64,000 bases of DNA from Prevotella sp. UBA2456 (lineage in GTDB: Bacteria > Bacteroidota > Bacteroidia > Bacteroidales > Bacteroidaceae): positions 892 to 64,891 of the forward strand of contig DDPY01000056.1 of NCBI GenBank assembly GCA_002342415.1, written 5' to 3'. The notes under the pieces were generated by a model, which did no database searches, was not told where the DNA came from, and was given only the letters and a program-made list of their open reading frames with translations. Of the stretch, positions 17,613 to 25,141 are shown piece after piece. The position numbers and the translations under genes were made by a program. How positions within the stretch are numbered: the stretch's first letter is position 1; each line of letters starts with the position of its first letter.

Positions 17613-19763
17613 ATGAAACAATCACTCATCATAACAGCACTCGGAGCCATTCTCATGGCTTCGTGTGCCGACGAGTTCAACACGAACAACTATTCGGTCG
17701 ATCGCCCCGCCGAGCAGGAGGCTTATCTCTACCTGAACGACTATCAGCCCCTGAAGCAGTATGTTGACCGCGCGAAGTATGCTAACTTCCATCTGGGCAT
17801 CGGCACCACCGCCACCGACTATCTGAAGAAGGAACTCGTCTACTCGCTCGTCAACTCCAACTTCGACGAGACCGAACCCGGCAACTGCATGAAGATGGCA
17901 TCATGCGTCAACAGCGACAACGGCACGATGAACTTCGGCACCGTTACCGAGTATGTCAATACCGCCACCGATGCAGGGCTTTCCGTATACGGCCACACGC
18001 TGGCCTGGCACGCCCAGCAGCCCGTGAAGTGGCTCAACTCACTGATGAAGGACAAGGAGCTTGACATTGACCCCAATGCCAAGATAGAGAAGGAGGTTTA
18101 CAAGAAGGACTGGACAACGGCAGGTTCCTACACCATGTGGGGACAGTTCCCCGAGGCCATCAATGCCAAGGCAACAGCCACGGGCGACGGCCTCACCGTC
18201 ACGACGACAGGCACCATACCCAATTTCTGGGAGTTGCAGTACATGGTTGCCGACGGCATTTCGTTGGAAGAGGGTGCTGAGTACGTGATGCGCCTCGAGA
18301 TTCAAGGCAACCCCGCCAACGACAACCTGCACTATGTCATCGGTGCTTGGGGTAACGACATCAAAACTGGTGTTCTCGACTTCAACGCCAACATGGAGAC
18401 ACGCGACATCAAGTTCACCACCACCGCTGCCGTCACCGGCGTACACATGCTGTTACAGTCAGGCGACTATGCTGGCTCATACACCATCAAGAGCGTAGCT
18501 CTCTACAAGCTCGAGAGCCCCGCTGTCGAGGTAGAGAAGGAAGTCAACTTCTACACCTACGAGAACAAGGCCGACGGCAAGTTCCCCCACTATCCTATGG
18601 GCTGCGAGCCTCCCATCCAGAACGGTGCCCTGCACTTTGTGCCCACAGGTGCCTGGAGCCAGTTCTTCGTAGTGCCTGGCGGCGACAACAAGCTGGACGA
18701 GGGCGACTATGTGTTCTATGTCGACATGAAGGCCGACAAGGAAGCCTCTGGCGTACAGCTCACCGTGCAGAACGGCTGGGGCGGCGACGCACAGCAGTTC
18801 ACCGCTGCCATCCCCGTCGAGGCTGGCCGCAAAACCTATGCCCTGAAGTTCCCCGGACTCACCGGCAGCCCCAGTCAGAACTACGACTGTATCCTGAAGC
18901 CTCAGACGGCCGATGCCACCCTTGACTTCTACTCGCTCAAGGTCTGCAAGATCGAGAAGCTCAACTCCATCCCCCTCACCGACGAGGAGAAGAAGGATAC
19001 CCTCACCTGGGCTATGGAGCGCTGGATTAAGGGCATGATGGAAGCCTGCGAAGGCAAGGTCAAAGCGTGGGATGTGGTCAACGAGGCCATCTCCGGCGGC
19101 AATGCCGACGCAGAGGGTGTCTATGCCTTGCAACACGCCACGGCAGACACCAAGGACGACTTCTTCTGGCAGGACTATCTGGGCGACCTCGACTATGTGC
19201 GCACCGCCGTCCGTCTGGCCCGTGAGTACGGCCCCGAGGATGTCAAGCTCTTCATCAACGACTACAACCTCGAGAGCGACTGGGACCAGAACAACAAGCT
19301 GAAGAGCCTCATCGCCTGGATCAACCGCTGGGAAGCCGACGGCACAACCAAGATCGACGGTATCGGCTCGCAGATGCACATCTCGTGCTATGCCGATCCT
19401 AAGACCCAGGAGAGCAAGAAGGCCGCCATCGTCAACATGTTCAAGCTCATCGCCGCCTCTGGCAAGCTCTGCCGTGTCAGCGAGCTCGACATGGGCTATG
19501 TCGATGCCGACGGCAACAGCGTCATGACGGCTGACATGACCGAGGAGCAGCACAAGCAGATGGCCGAGCTCTACAAGTTTGTCGTCAAGGCCTACTTCGA
19601 GAACATCCCCGTCGCCCAGCAGTGGGGCATCTGCCAGTGGTGTGCCACCGATTCGCCTGCCGACAGCGGCTGGCGCAAGGGCGAGCCCACCGGACTCTGG
19701 GATAAGAACTACTATCGCAAGCACACCTATGCCGGCTTTGCCGACGGTCTCTCTGGCAAGTAA
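17613..19763 (+). CDS. xyn10: Surface GH10 endo-1,4-beta-xylanase with carbohydrate-binding modules inserted in the catalytic domain
   Basis: 716 residues, lipoprotein (lipobox LMASC, Cys18). The GH10 barrel begins at about residue 40 (FHLGIGTTATDYL, GHTLAWHAQQPVKWLN) and is interrupted at about 155-450 by two beta-sandwich modules of CBM4/9 type. It then resumes with DVVNEAISGG (acid/base Glu491) and ends with the nucleophile in VSELDMGY (Glu624). Split GH10 enzymes of this kind are known from Prevotella and Bacteroides xylan loci. It would cut xylan at the cell surface for XusB/XusD capture. Last gene of the operon, 19 bp after xusE, followed by a terminator. Confidence 0.93.
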   Translation: MKQSLIITALGAILMASCADEFNTNNYSVDRPAEQEAYLYLNDYQPLKQYVDRAKYANFHLGIGTTATDYLKKELVYSLVNSNFDETEPGNCMKMASCVNSDNGTMNFGTVTEYVNTATDAGLSVYGHTLAWHAQQPVKWLNSLMKDKELDIDPNAKIEKEVYKKDWTTAGSYTMWGQFPEAINAKATATGDGLTVTTTGTIPNFWELQYMVADGISLEEGAEYVMRLEIQGNPANDNLHYVIGAWGNDIKTGVLDFNANMETRDIKFTTTAAVTGVHMLLQSGDYAGSYTIKSVALYKLESPAVEVEKEVNFYTYENKADGKFPHYPMGCEPPIQNGALHFVPTGAWSQFFVVPGGDNKLDEGDYVFYVDMKADKEASGVQLTVQNGWGGDAQQFTAAIPVEAGRKTYALKFPGLTGSPSQNYDCILKPQTADATLDFYSLKVCKIEKLNSIPLTDEEKKDTLTWAMERWIKGMMEACEGKVKAWDVVNEAISGGNADAEGVYALQHATADTKDDFFWQDYLGDLDYVRTAVRLAREYGPEDVKLFINDYNLESDWDQNNKLKSLIAWINRWEADGTTKIDGIGSQMHISCYADPKTQESKKAAIVNMFKLIAASGKLCRVSELDMGYVDADGNSVMTADMTEEQHKQMAELYKFVVKAYFENIPVAQQWGICQWCATDSPADSGWRKGEPTGLWDKNYYRKHTYAGFADGLSGK

Positions 19764-19779
19764 GCCATGCGGTAACCCC

Positions 19780-19801
19780 ATTACCCCCAAGGGTAATTTT
19801 T
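19780..19801 (+). terminator. Terminator of the xus operon
   Basis: ATTACCC pairs with GGGTAAT around CCAA and is followed by TTTTT; it begins 17 bp after the xyn10 stop codon. Confidence 0.75.
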
Positions 19802-19818
19802 AGAACTTTACATGTGAA

Positions 19819-19916
19819 GTGTCGGGCTCGTGAGAGTCCGACACCTTTCGTTAGAAGTGTCGGGCTCGTGAGAGTCCGACACCTTTTGTTTAGAAAGTGT
19901 CGCGGAATAACGACAC
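19819..19916 (+). repeat. Three tandem hairpin repeats (REP-like), period 38-40 bp
   Basis: Two near-identical hairpins (19819-19844, 19857-19882) have arms GTGTCGG/CCGACAC with an inner GCTC/GAGT-type pairing. A third, reduced copy (19897-19916) keeps GTGTCG/CGACAC. Each is followed by a T-rich tail (CCTTTTGTTTAGAAA), so they could act as serial terminators. They may instead be an extragenic repeat family: the cores GGGCTCG and AGTCCG recur at 55696-55761, also beside a VapE gene. Between here and the direct repeat at 19999 I see no feature. Confidence 0.75.
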
Positions 19917-19998
19917 CTTTTGTTTAGAAAGATATAAAAGGCATCAATTTAACATAGAAAAAATACATAGCGTGGGAGAGGATATCATCGTGGTTAAA

Positions 19999-20060
19999 AA
20001 GTTTGGACGATTGAAGAATTGTTGCTACCTTTGCGGAGGAATTTTCAGAAGAAGAAAAAA
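19999..20060 (+). promoter_or_regulatory. Promoter of vapE copy 1; left copy of a 60-bp direct repeat
   Basis: Contains -33 TTTG (20002-20005), 20 nt, -7 TACCTTTG (20026-20033). The whole segment recurs at 22658-22719 upstream of coaW with two mismatches, offset 2,659 bp. The vapE start is about 400 nt further on, so the transcript leader would include two repeat arrays and one arm of the inverted repeat. Confidence 0.75.
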
Positions 20061-20062
20061 GT

Positions 20063-20150
20063 GAGTGCAGGGGAGGACTTTTTCGAGTGCAGGGGAAATA
20101 TTTTTAGAGTGCGGTCTGACAATTTTTCGAGTGCGGTGGAGAAAGTGTTA
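20063..20150 (+). repeat. Iteron-like array A: four 22-bp direct repeats
   Basis: Units start at 20063, 20085, 20107 and 20129, each opening with GAGTGC(A/G)G and mostly ending in a T-run; the period is exactly 22 bp, two helical turns. Such phased arrays are typical binding sites for a replication initiator or repressor. No gene is encoded here. Between this array and the inverted repeat at 20223 I see only AT-rich sequence. Confidence 0.75.
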
Positions 20151-20222
20151 GGATGCGTTCTGGCAAAATCTGCTATTTCATGCCTTTTTTGTGTTATTAT
20201 ACATAGATTTTTGCGTTTTAGA

Positions 20223-20306
20223 GTGTCAGGGTGTCAGAATGCCGATGTACAAAGGGCTGCACCCTGTTTTCATAGGGTGACAAGGGTGACAGGAGGGTGA
20301 CAGGTT
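20223..20306 (+). repeat. Left arm of the 84-bp inverted repeat (element 1)
   Basis: The reverse complement matches 22509-22592 at 83 of 84 positions by hand alignment. From the gene side outward it holds three CACCCT iterations, an inverted copy (ACAGGGTG) able to form a hairpin with the third, a ~35-bp spacer, and two more iterations (CACCCTGACAC). Similarity seems to continue outward for about 20 bp in decayed form. Confidence 0.92.
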
Positions 20307-20329
20307 GGCAGACGGAAATAATAAGGATG

Positions 20330-20413
20330 GGTTATTCTCCAATAATGGCAGGTTATTTTACAATAAGGGCAGGTTATTGGATGATAATGGCACGTTATTT
20401 GCTGAATAAGAGT
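20330..20413 (+). repeat. Iteron-like array B: four 21-bp direct repeats
   Basis: Units begin at 20330, 20351, 20372 and 20393 with (G/C)GTTATT and end around AATGGCA; the last is one base longer. The period is 21 bp. The array ends 33 bp before the vapE ATG, so a protein bound here could control translation or transcription of vapE, or start replication. Confidence 0.75.
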
Positions 20414-20445
20414 AGAATATTGACAAACCAAAAAACACTGAAACT

Positions 20446-22515
20446 ATGACAAAAGTGCTGATGAAGTATTTGTATCGCCAACACTGGCGCGAGAAGTATG
20501 TAACGCTACAGACTGTGGCCGAGTGGATTCGCAAGGGCAGGTATCAGAAACGGGTGGATGCCGTCAGGAATCTGCGCGATTATCCGATGATGGGAGGTAT
20601 GGCAGGCGGTCCTATCGTCGAGGAGGAACTGCCGTCGGTAAGTCCGGCAGCCGGCGAGGGCGGAGTCTATACGGGACTGGTGCTGCTGACTTTCCAGGTG
20701 GAGGGCGGTACAGAACTGCTTGAGCAGCTGCGCCAGAAGGTGAACCTCTGGGAACAGACGCTGTTGTCTTTTGTCGGTGCCAGCGGCCAGTCGCTGGTGG
20801 TGCTCATCCCTTATCGGCTTATTGGTGGCGGACTGCCTACAGACGACGGACAAGTAGCTCTGTTTCAGCAGTATGCCTATAAGCGTGCCGCCGACTTTGC
20901 CTTGGCATCAACGGGCATAAAGGTGGACGAGGTGGCGCACGACGGTAAGGAGAGCTTCCGCCTGTCGTCCGATCCGGCGGTGTATTACCGTCCCGATGCA
21001 CGCCCCATTGAGATGCCCCAGCCCACAGAGCCGCTGACGGAGACTACGGCTCCGATGATAGCGCGGCCTGCCCAGGTGCAGTTGGACACAGAGCTGCTGC
21101 CTGGCTACACCCGTCGCGAGATGGATGTCACCAAATATAATTTTATCTGCCGTGAGCTGGCATACGGTCAGGAACTGTCGCCTGAGGACTATCTGGTGCG
21201 GCTCGCCACTGAGTGCTGCAAGGCCGGCATCGACAAAGAGCTGGCTGTCAAGCAGACCATCTTTATGCGCGAGTTCCGGGGCAAGGAGGTCATGGTGCGC
21301 TCGTCGTTCAATAATGCCTATGAGACTCACCGACTGGGGCAGGCTAACCCTATAGAGCGGTCGCTGATGCATCAGCAGCTGCTCGAGGAGTTCCTGAATC
21401 GCCGCTATATGTTCCGCCGCAACTGCGTGACGGGCGAACTGGAGTATCAGGAGAAATTCCGCTACATGCTCTGGTGGAAGCCGCTGACGGAGGAGGCGCA
21501 GAACGACATCAACAATGCCGCTATTGCTGAGGGCATCAAGGTATGGCCGAAGGATTTGGAGCGCATACTCGTCTCCGAGCGGATAAGCGAGTACGACCCC
21601 GTTCGTCAGTGGTTGCAGGCGCTGCCGAAGTGGGACGGGCGCGACCGTCTGGGCGAGATGGCCGCACGCGTTAGCACGCAAACGCCAGGATGGACAGAGA
21701 ACTTCAAGATATGGATGCGCTCGATGGTGAGCCAGTGGCGAAGCGGCAGCGATGCGATGTACGGGGCACAGATGGTGCTCATGCTGGTGGGCGGACAGGG
21801 TACGCGTAAGTCGACCTTCATGCGCATGCTGCTGCCTAAGGAGCTGATGCCTTATTACATAGACCGTATCGACTTTGCCAACAAGAAGGAGGCCGTCAGG
21901 GCCCTGAGCCGCTTCCTGCTGATCAACATCGACGAATACGACCAGATATCGAAGGCGCAGACAGCCTTCCTCAAACACCTCATCCAGCGTACGGACGTGA
22001 AGGAGCGCAAGATGTACTCTACGGTGTTTGAGCAGAACCAGCGCAACGCCGCCTTCTGTGCCACCACCAACTCGCTGGCACCGCTAAAGGATGCCTCCGG
22101 CTCCCGCCGCTATCTGGTCGTGGAGGTCAATGGCGTGATAGACACCGACGTTCAGGGCGACCGGGCCATCGACTATCCGCAGATGTATGCGCAGATTGTC
22201 TATGAGATAGAGCATGGGGAGGAGTATGCCTTCACCGGCGAGCGTGAGCGGCAGATCGTGGAACACAATGCCGACTACTATGAAGTTCCCAACGCAGTAT
22301 CCCTCTTCGAGGACATGTTTTGCCATCCGCAGGCAGGAGTTGAAAGCCTGCTGCTCAGCCCGACAGAGATACTGACGCAGATTCGTGACGAACGGCGGGT
22401 GAACATCGTCAATCAGGCAAATGCCACACTATTAGGCAGTTACCTCTATCGGAATGGTTATCAGAAGGGCAAGGGAGAGAAGCGCCGCTGTTATCATGTA
22501 GCACTGAAAACCTGA
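20446..22515 (+). CDS. VirE/VapE-family protein: BT4734-like N-domain plus SF3-type helicase (copy 1)
   Basis: 689 residues. About 1-200 resemble the BT4734/VirE N-terminal domain (YTGLVLLTFQVEGG, LLSFVGASGQSLVVLIPY), which is related to primase-type folds. About 220-640 are the VapE helicase core: Walker A-like GGQGTRKST (449-457; the usual Gly before Lys is Arg), Walker B FLLINIDEYD, sensor FCATTN, and ASGSRRYLVVEV. A DUF3874-like tail follows. Family members are linked to prophages, satellites and Bacteroidales islands, where they probably support replication; their cellular role is unsettled. It stands alone here; HU, DUF4248 or amidase neighbours often seen elsewhere are absent. The stop codon lies inside the right inverted repeat. 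Confidence 0.88.
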   Translation: MTKVLMKYLYRQHWREKYVTLQTVAEWIRKGRYQKRVDAVRNLRDYPMMGGMAGGPIVEEELPSVSPAAGEGGVYTGLVLLTFQVEGGTELLEQLRQKVNLWEQTLLSFVGASGQSLVVLIPYRLIGGGLPTDDGQVALFQQYAYKRAADFALASTGIKVDEVAHDGKESFRLSSDPAVYYRPDARPIEMPQPTEPLTETTAPMIARPAQVQLDTELLPGYTRREMDVTKYNFICRELAYGQELSPEDYLVRLATECCKAGIDKELAVKQTIFMREFRGKEVMVRSSFNNAYETHRLGQANPIERSLMHQQLLEEFLNRRYMFRRNCVTGELEYQEKFRYMLWWKPLTEEAQNDINNAAIAEGIKVWPKDLERILVSERISEYDPVRQWLQALPKWDGRDRLGEMAARVSTQTPGWTENFKIWMRSMVSQWRSGSDAMYGAQMVLMLVGGQGTRKSTFMRMLLPKELMPYYIDRIDFANKKEAVRALSRFLLINIDEYDQISKAQTAFLKHLIQRTDVKERKMYSTVFEQNQRNAAFCATTNSLAPLKDASGSRRYLVVEVNGVIDTDVQGDRAIDYPQMYAQIVYEIEHGEEYAFTGERERQIVEHNADYYEVPNAVSLFEDMFCHPQAGVESLLLSPTEILTQIRDERRVNIVNQANATLLGSYLYRNGYQKGKGEKRRCYHVALKT

Positions 22516-22592
22516 CACCCTCCTGTCACCCTTGTCACCCTATGAAAACAGGGTGCAGCCCTTTGTACATCGGCATTCTGACACCCTGACAC
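22509..22592 (-). repeat. Right arm of the 84-bp inverted repeat (element 1)
   Basis: Inverted partner of 20223-20306 with one mismatch. It overlaps the last codons of vapE. If transcribed with the gene, it could pair with the left arm, which lies in the leader, and close the whole mRNA into one stem. Confidence 0.92.
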
Positions 22593-22657
22593 CATAAAAC
22601 ACGAAAATTATAGTATATAGCGGGCGTCATATGGCGGCCGCTGTTTTTTTGTGGCGA

Positions 22658-22719
22658 AAGTTTGGGCGATTGAAGAATTGTTGCTACCTTTGCGGCGGAA
22701 TTTTCAGAAGAAGAAAAAA
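22658..22719 (+). promoter_or_regulatory. coaW: Promoter of coaW; right copy of the 60-bp direct repeat
   Basis: -33 TTTG (22661-22664), 20 nt, -7 TACCTTTG (22685-22692), predicting a leader of about 30 nt. Differs from the left copy at 19999-20060 by two substitutions. Which copy is ancestral is unknown; the short leader and housekeeping target suggest this one. Confidence 0.8.
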
Positions 22720-22728
22720 AACGAGACT

Positions 22729-23547
22729 ATGGGAATCATCATTGGAATAGACGTGGGCATATCCACCACGAAGATTGTGGGACTGCGCGAGGATCGCGTG
22801 GTGTCTCCCATCCGCACTACCGCTGCCGACCAGGTGGCCTCGCTCTACGGAGCCTTCGGCAAGTATCTGCACGACAACCACATCAGCCTGCAGGACGTGG
22901 AGCAGGTGATGCTCACGGGCGTGGGCACCGCCTATGTCGACGAGGCCGTCTACGGCATTCCCACGCAGAAGGTGGACGAGTTTATCGCCGACGGCCTGGG
23001 TGCCCGCTTCGAGAGCGGCCTGAGCAAGGCTATCGTGGTGTCGATGGGCACGGGTACGAGCTTCGTGCAGTGCGACGGCGACGACATCCGCCACATCGGC
23101 GGCATCGGCATCGGCGGCGGCACGCTGCAGGGCCTGGCCCGCGTGATGCTGAACACGCGCGATCCGAAGCAGATACAGAGCCTGGCCATGAAGGGCGACA
23201 TCCGCAACATCAACCTGAGCATCGGCGACATCTCGACGCATCCGCTGCCCGGGCTGCCGATGGAGGCTACGGCCTCGCTCTTCTCGAAGGCGCAGTATAA
23301 CGCGCGGCAGGAGGACATCGCCATAGGCCTCATCACGATGGTGCTGCAGACCATCGGCTCGGCAGCCATCCTCTCGGCAATCAATTCGGGCATCAAGGAC
23401 TTCGTGCTCATCGGCAACCTCACCCTCGTGCCGCAGTGCAAGGATGTATACCCGTTGCTTGAGAAGATATACGGCGTCCGTTTCCACATACCGAAGTATG
23501 CGGAGTTCTGCACCGCCATCGGCGCCGCACTCTATTATAAAAAGTAA
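22729..23547 (+). CDS. coaW: Type II pantothenate kinase
   Basis: 272 residues from MGIIIGID. A longer upstream frame starts before the -7 element and would translate promoter DNA, so it was rejected. Actin-like ATPase fold: phosphate-1 motif IGIDVGISTTK (5-15), phosphate-2 VSMGTGTS, and the adenosine-loop-like GGIGIGGGTLQGL characteristic of the Staphylococcus/eukaryote-like PanK-II family. It phosphorylates pantothenate, the first step of coenzyme A synthesis; the last step enzyme, coaE, is at 31.7 kb. Convergent with the MgtC-like gene, whose stop lies 10 bp away. Confidence 0.85.
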   Translation: MGIIIGIDVGISTTKIVGLREDRVVSPIRTTAADQVASLYGAFGKYLHDNHISLQDVEQVMLTGVGTAYVDEAVYGIPTQKVDEFIADGLGARFESGLSKAIVVSMGTGTSFVQCDGDDIRHIGGIGIGGGTLQGLARVMLNTRDPKQIQSLAMKGDIRNINLSIGDISTHPLPGLPMEATASLFSKAQYNARQEDIAIGLITMVLQTIGSAAILSAINSGIKDFVLIGNLTLVPQCKDVYPLLEKIYGVRFHIPKYAEFCTAIGAALYYKK

Positions 23548-23557
23548 ATAAAAAAAA

Positions 23558-24007
23558 TCAGTATGCCTTTTTGTGCTTGTCGAACTTGTGGAGGAAGTAG
23601 TTGAAGGCTTCCAAGCCTACCAGCACCAGGAGCGTGCTGGCTACGGCCACCTTGTACATGCCGCCGCCACAAGCCAGTCCGATGGCTGCCACGACCCATA
23701 CGCCGGCGGCTGTGGTGAGTCCGCTCACCATGTTCTCCGTCTTGCGGAAGATGATGGTGCCCGCGCCGATGAAACCGATGCCGCTCACCACCTGCGATGC
23801 CACGCGCGACACATCCCACCGCTGCAGTTCGTTGTTCATCGAGTCGCTGAATCCGTAGGCCGACACAACCATAAACAATGCCGAGCCCATCGCCACGAGG
23901 AAGTGGGTTCGAAAACCCGCCTCCTTGGAGCGGTATTCACGTTCGAGGCCGATCAGCCCGCCCAGCAGGGCAGCCACAAAGATGCGCAATATCAATTCGT
24001 ATTCCAT
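23558..24007 (-). CDS. MgtC/SapB family membrane protein
   Basis: 149 residues with four to five hydrophobic helices and the family motif GLIGLEREYRSKEAGFRTH near residues 17-35. A second conserved block, GIGFIGAGTIIFR, follows, then GLTTAAGVWVVAAIGLA. It is the short form without the C-terminal ACT-like domain of Salmonella MgtC. Members affect magnesium homeostasis, acid survival or ATP synthase activity in different bacteria; which applies here cannot be told. Read from its own promoter (-7 TATCTTTG on the minus strand at 24044-24051). Confidence 0.85.
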   Translation of the reverse strand: MEYELILRIFVAALLGGLIGLEREYRSKEAGFRTHFLVAMGSALFMVVSAYGFSDSMNNELQRWDVSRVASQVVSGIGFIGAGTIIFRKTENMVSGLTTAAGVWVVAAIGLACGGGMYKVAVASTLLVLVGLEAFNYFLHKFDKHKKAY

Positions 24008-24043
24008 ACGTCAAAAAGAAATAAGCTTTTACCTTGGAGATTG

Positions 24044-24051
24044 CAAAGATA
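24044..24051 (-). promoter_or_regulatory. -7 element of the MgtC-like gene
   Basis: TATCTTTG on the minus strand; a weak -33 (CTTG, 24073-24076) lies 21 nt upstream. Predicted leader about 35 nt. Confidence 0.55.
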
Positions 24052-24134
24052 CGGCATTTTTTCCGAATCGCGCAAGAAAAAGATGTAAATCTAAACTTTT
24101 TGGTCAAAAAGACAGCGAATTAGATTTTTTTTCG

Positions 24135-24142
24135 TACCTTTG
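24135..24142 (+). promoter_or_regulatory. -7 element of the tat operon
   Basis: TACCTTTG after a T-rich run; no clear TTTG at the expected -33 position. The leader to the tatA ATG is about 55 nt. Confidence 0.5.
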
Positions 24143-24201
24143 TCGGGCTTTAAACAAGGTCGGCCAACCGACGGTTAAACTGGAAACAAATACTTGGAAA
24201 T

Positions 24202-24360
24202 ATGTTTGGATTAGGAATGCAGGAGATTCTGGTCATTGCGCTCATCGTGCTGTTGCTGTTTGGGGGCAAGAAGATTCCCGAGCTGATGAAGGGCCTGGGC
24301 AAGGGTGTGAAGAGCTTCAAGGACGGCATGAAGGAAGGGGATGAAGAACTGAAGAACTAA
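24202..24360 (+). CDS. tatA: TatA-type twin-arginine translocase subunit
   Basis: 52 residues: MFGLGMQEILVIALIVLLLF forms one N-terminal membrane helix, then the conserved hinge FGGKKIPELMKGLGKG, an amphipathic helix and a short charged tail (KEGDEELKN). This is the compact TatA/E form that builds the protein-conducting assembly with TatC for export of folded proteins. It is followed after 19 bp by tatC. Length is typical for Bacteroidetes TatA. Confidence 0.93.
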   Translation: MFGLGMQEILVIALIVLLLFGGKKIPELMKGLGKGVKSFKDGMKEGDEELKN

Positions 24361-24379
24361 AGCCCCCACTTAAGAGACC

Positions 24380-25141
24380 ATGGCCGAGATGACCTTCTGG
24401 GACCACCTGGACGATTTGCGTTCGTCGCTCATCCGCATAGCCGTCGTGACCGTCTTGTGCGGCATCGCGGCTTTCGTGATGAAGGACGAGCTGTTTGCCA
24501 TCGTGCTGGCTCCGCGCAGCAGCGACTTCATCAGCTACAGGCTGATAGGCGCAGAGGCGTTCCGGCTGCACCTTATGAACACGGGGCTGACGGAGCAGTT
24601 TATGATTCACATGCGCACGGCCCTCTATGCCGGACTGTTAGTAGCCTCGCCCTACGTGCTGTACGAGCTGTTCCGCTTTGTGTCGCCCGCGCTCTATCAG
24701 AACGAGCGGCGCTATGCGGTATGGATAGTGGGCGCAGCCTATGTGATGTTCATCGTGGGCACACTGGTGAACTACCTCGTGGTGTTTCCGCTGACGGTGC
24801 GCTTCTTAGGCACCTATCAGGTGAGTCCCGACGTGGCCAACATGCTGACGCTGCAGTCGTATGTAGACACGCTCCTTGGCATGAGCCTGGTGATGGGCGT
24901 GGTGTTCGAACTGCCTGTGGTGTGCGGTCTGATGGCACGCATGGGACTGCTCACCGACGAGTGGATGAGCACCTATCGCCGACACGCCGTAGTGGCTATC
25001 CTCATGGCGGCCGCCGTCATCACCCCAACAACCGACGTGTTTACGCTCTTCGCCGTAGCGCTGCCCCTCTACCTGCTCTACGAGGTGAGCATACAAATAG
25101 TAAGGATTACTAAACGGAAACAAATAACACAGACTTTATGA
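24380..25141 (+). CDS. tatC: Sec-independent translocase TatC
   Basis: 253 residues, six membrane helices. Signature N-terminal TFWDHLDDLRSSLIR (receptor for the twin-arginine signal, including the family's key acidic residue) and the conserved YQVSPDVANMLTLQSYV region before helix 4. It binds Tat signal peptides and works with TatA. Its stop overlaps the start of the next gene (ATGA), so the iron-sulfur protein is translationally coupled to it, which suggests a dedicated export line. Confidence 0.95.
   Translation: MAEMTFWDHLDDLRSSLIRIAVVTVLCGIAAFVMKDELFAIVLAPRSSDFISYRLIGAEAFRLHLMNTGLTEQFMIHMRTALYAGLLVASPYVLYELFRFVSPALYQNERRYAVWIVGAAYVMFIVGTLVNYLVVFPLTVRFLGTYQVSPDVANMLTLQSYVDTLLGMSLVMGVVFELPVVCGLMARMGLLTDEWMSTYRRHAVVAILMAAAVITPTTDVFTLFAVALPLYLLYEVSIQIVRITKRKQITQTL

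Larger units (their letters stand above)
20223..22592 (+). mobile_element. Candidate element 1: vapE gene bounded by 84-bp inverted repeats
   Basis: Two 84-bp arms (20223-20306 and 22509-22592) in opposite orientation, differing at one base, enclose a single helicase gene and an iteron-like array. No transposase, integrase or resolvase is present. Outside the arms lie 60-bp direct repeats (19999-20060, 22658-22719) that carry a promoter. The arrangement looks like a discrete inserted unit, and its repeats resemble in plan those of the second vapE gene at 53864-55641. Whether it moves is unknown. Confidence 0.55.

Noticed and set aside
20063..20150. 22-bp repeats as a CRISPR array
   Set aside because: Repeats are contiguous without unique spacers and are imperfect; no cas genes.
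20019..20300. 93-codon frame in the leader of vapE copy 1
   Set aside because: Made of the duplicated promoter, iterons and inverted-repeat arm; the protein has no plausible fold.
20223..22592. Classical insertion sequence
   Set aside because: Inverted repeats are long and no transposase frame exists; the only gene is a VapE helicase, and no short target duplication is seen right at the arms.
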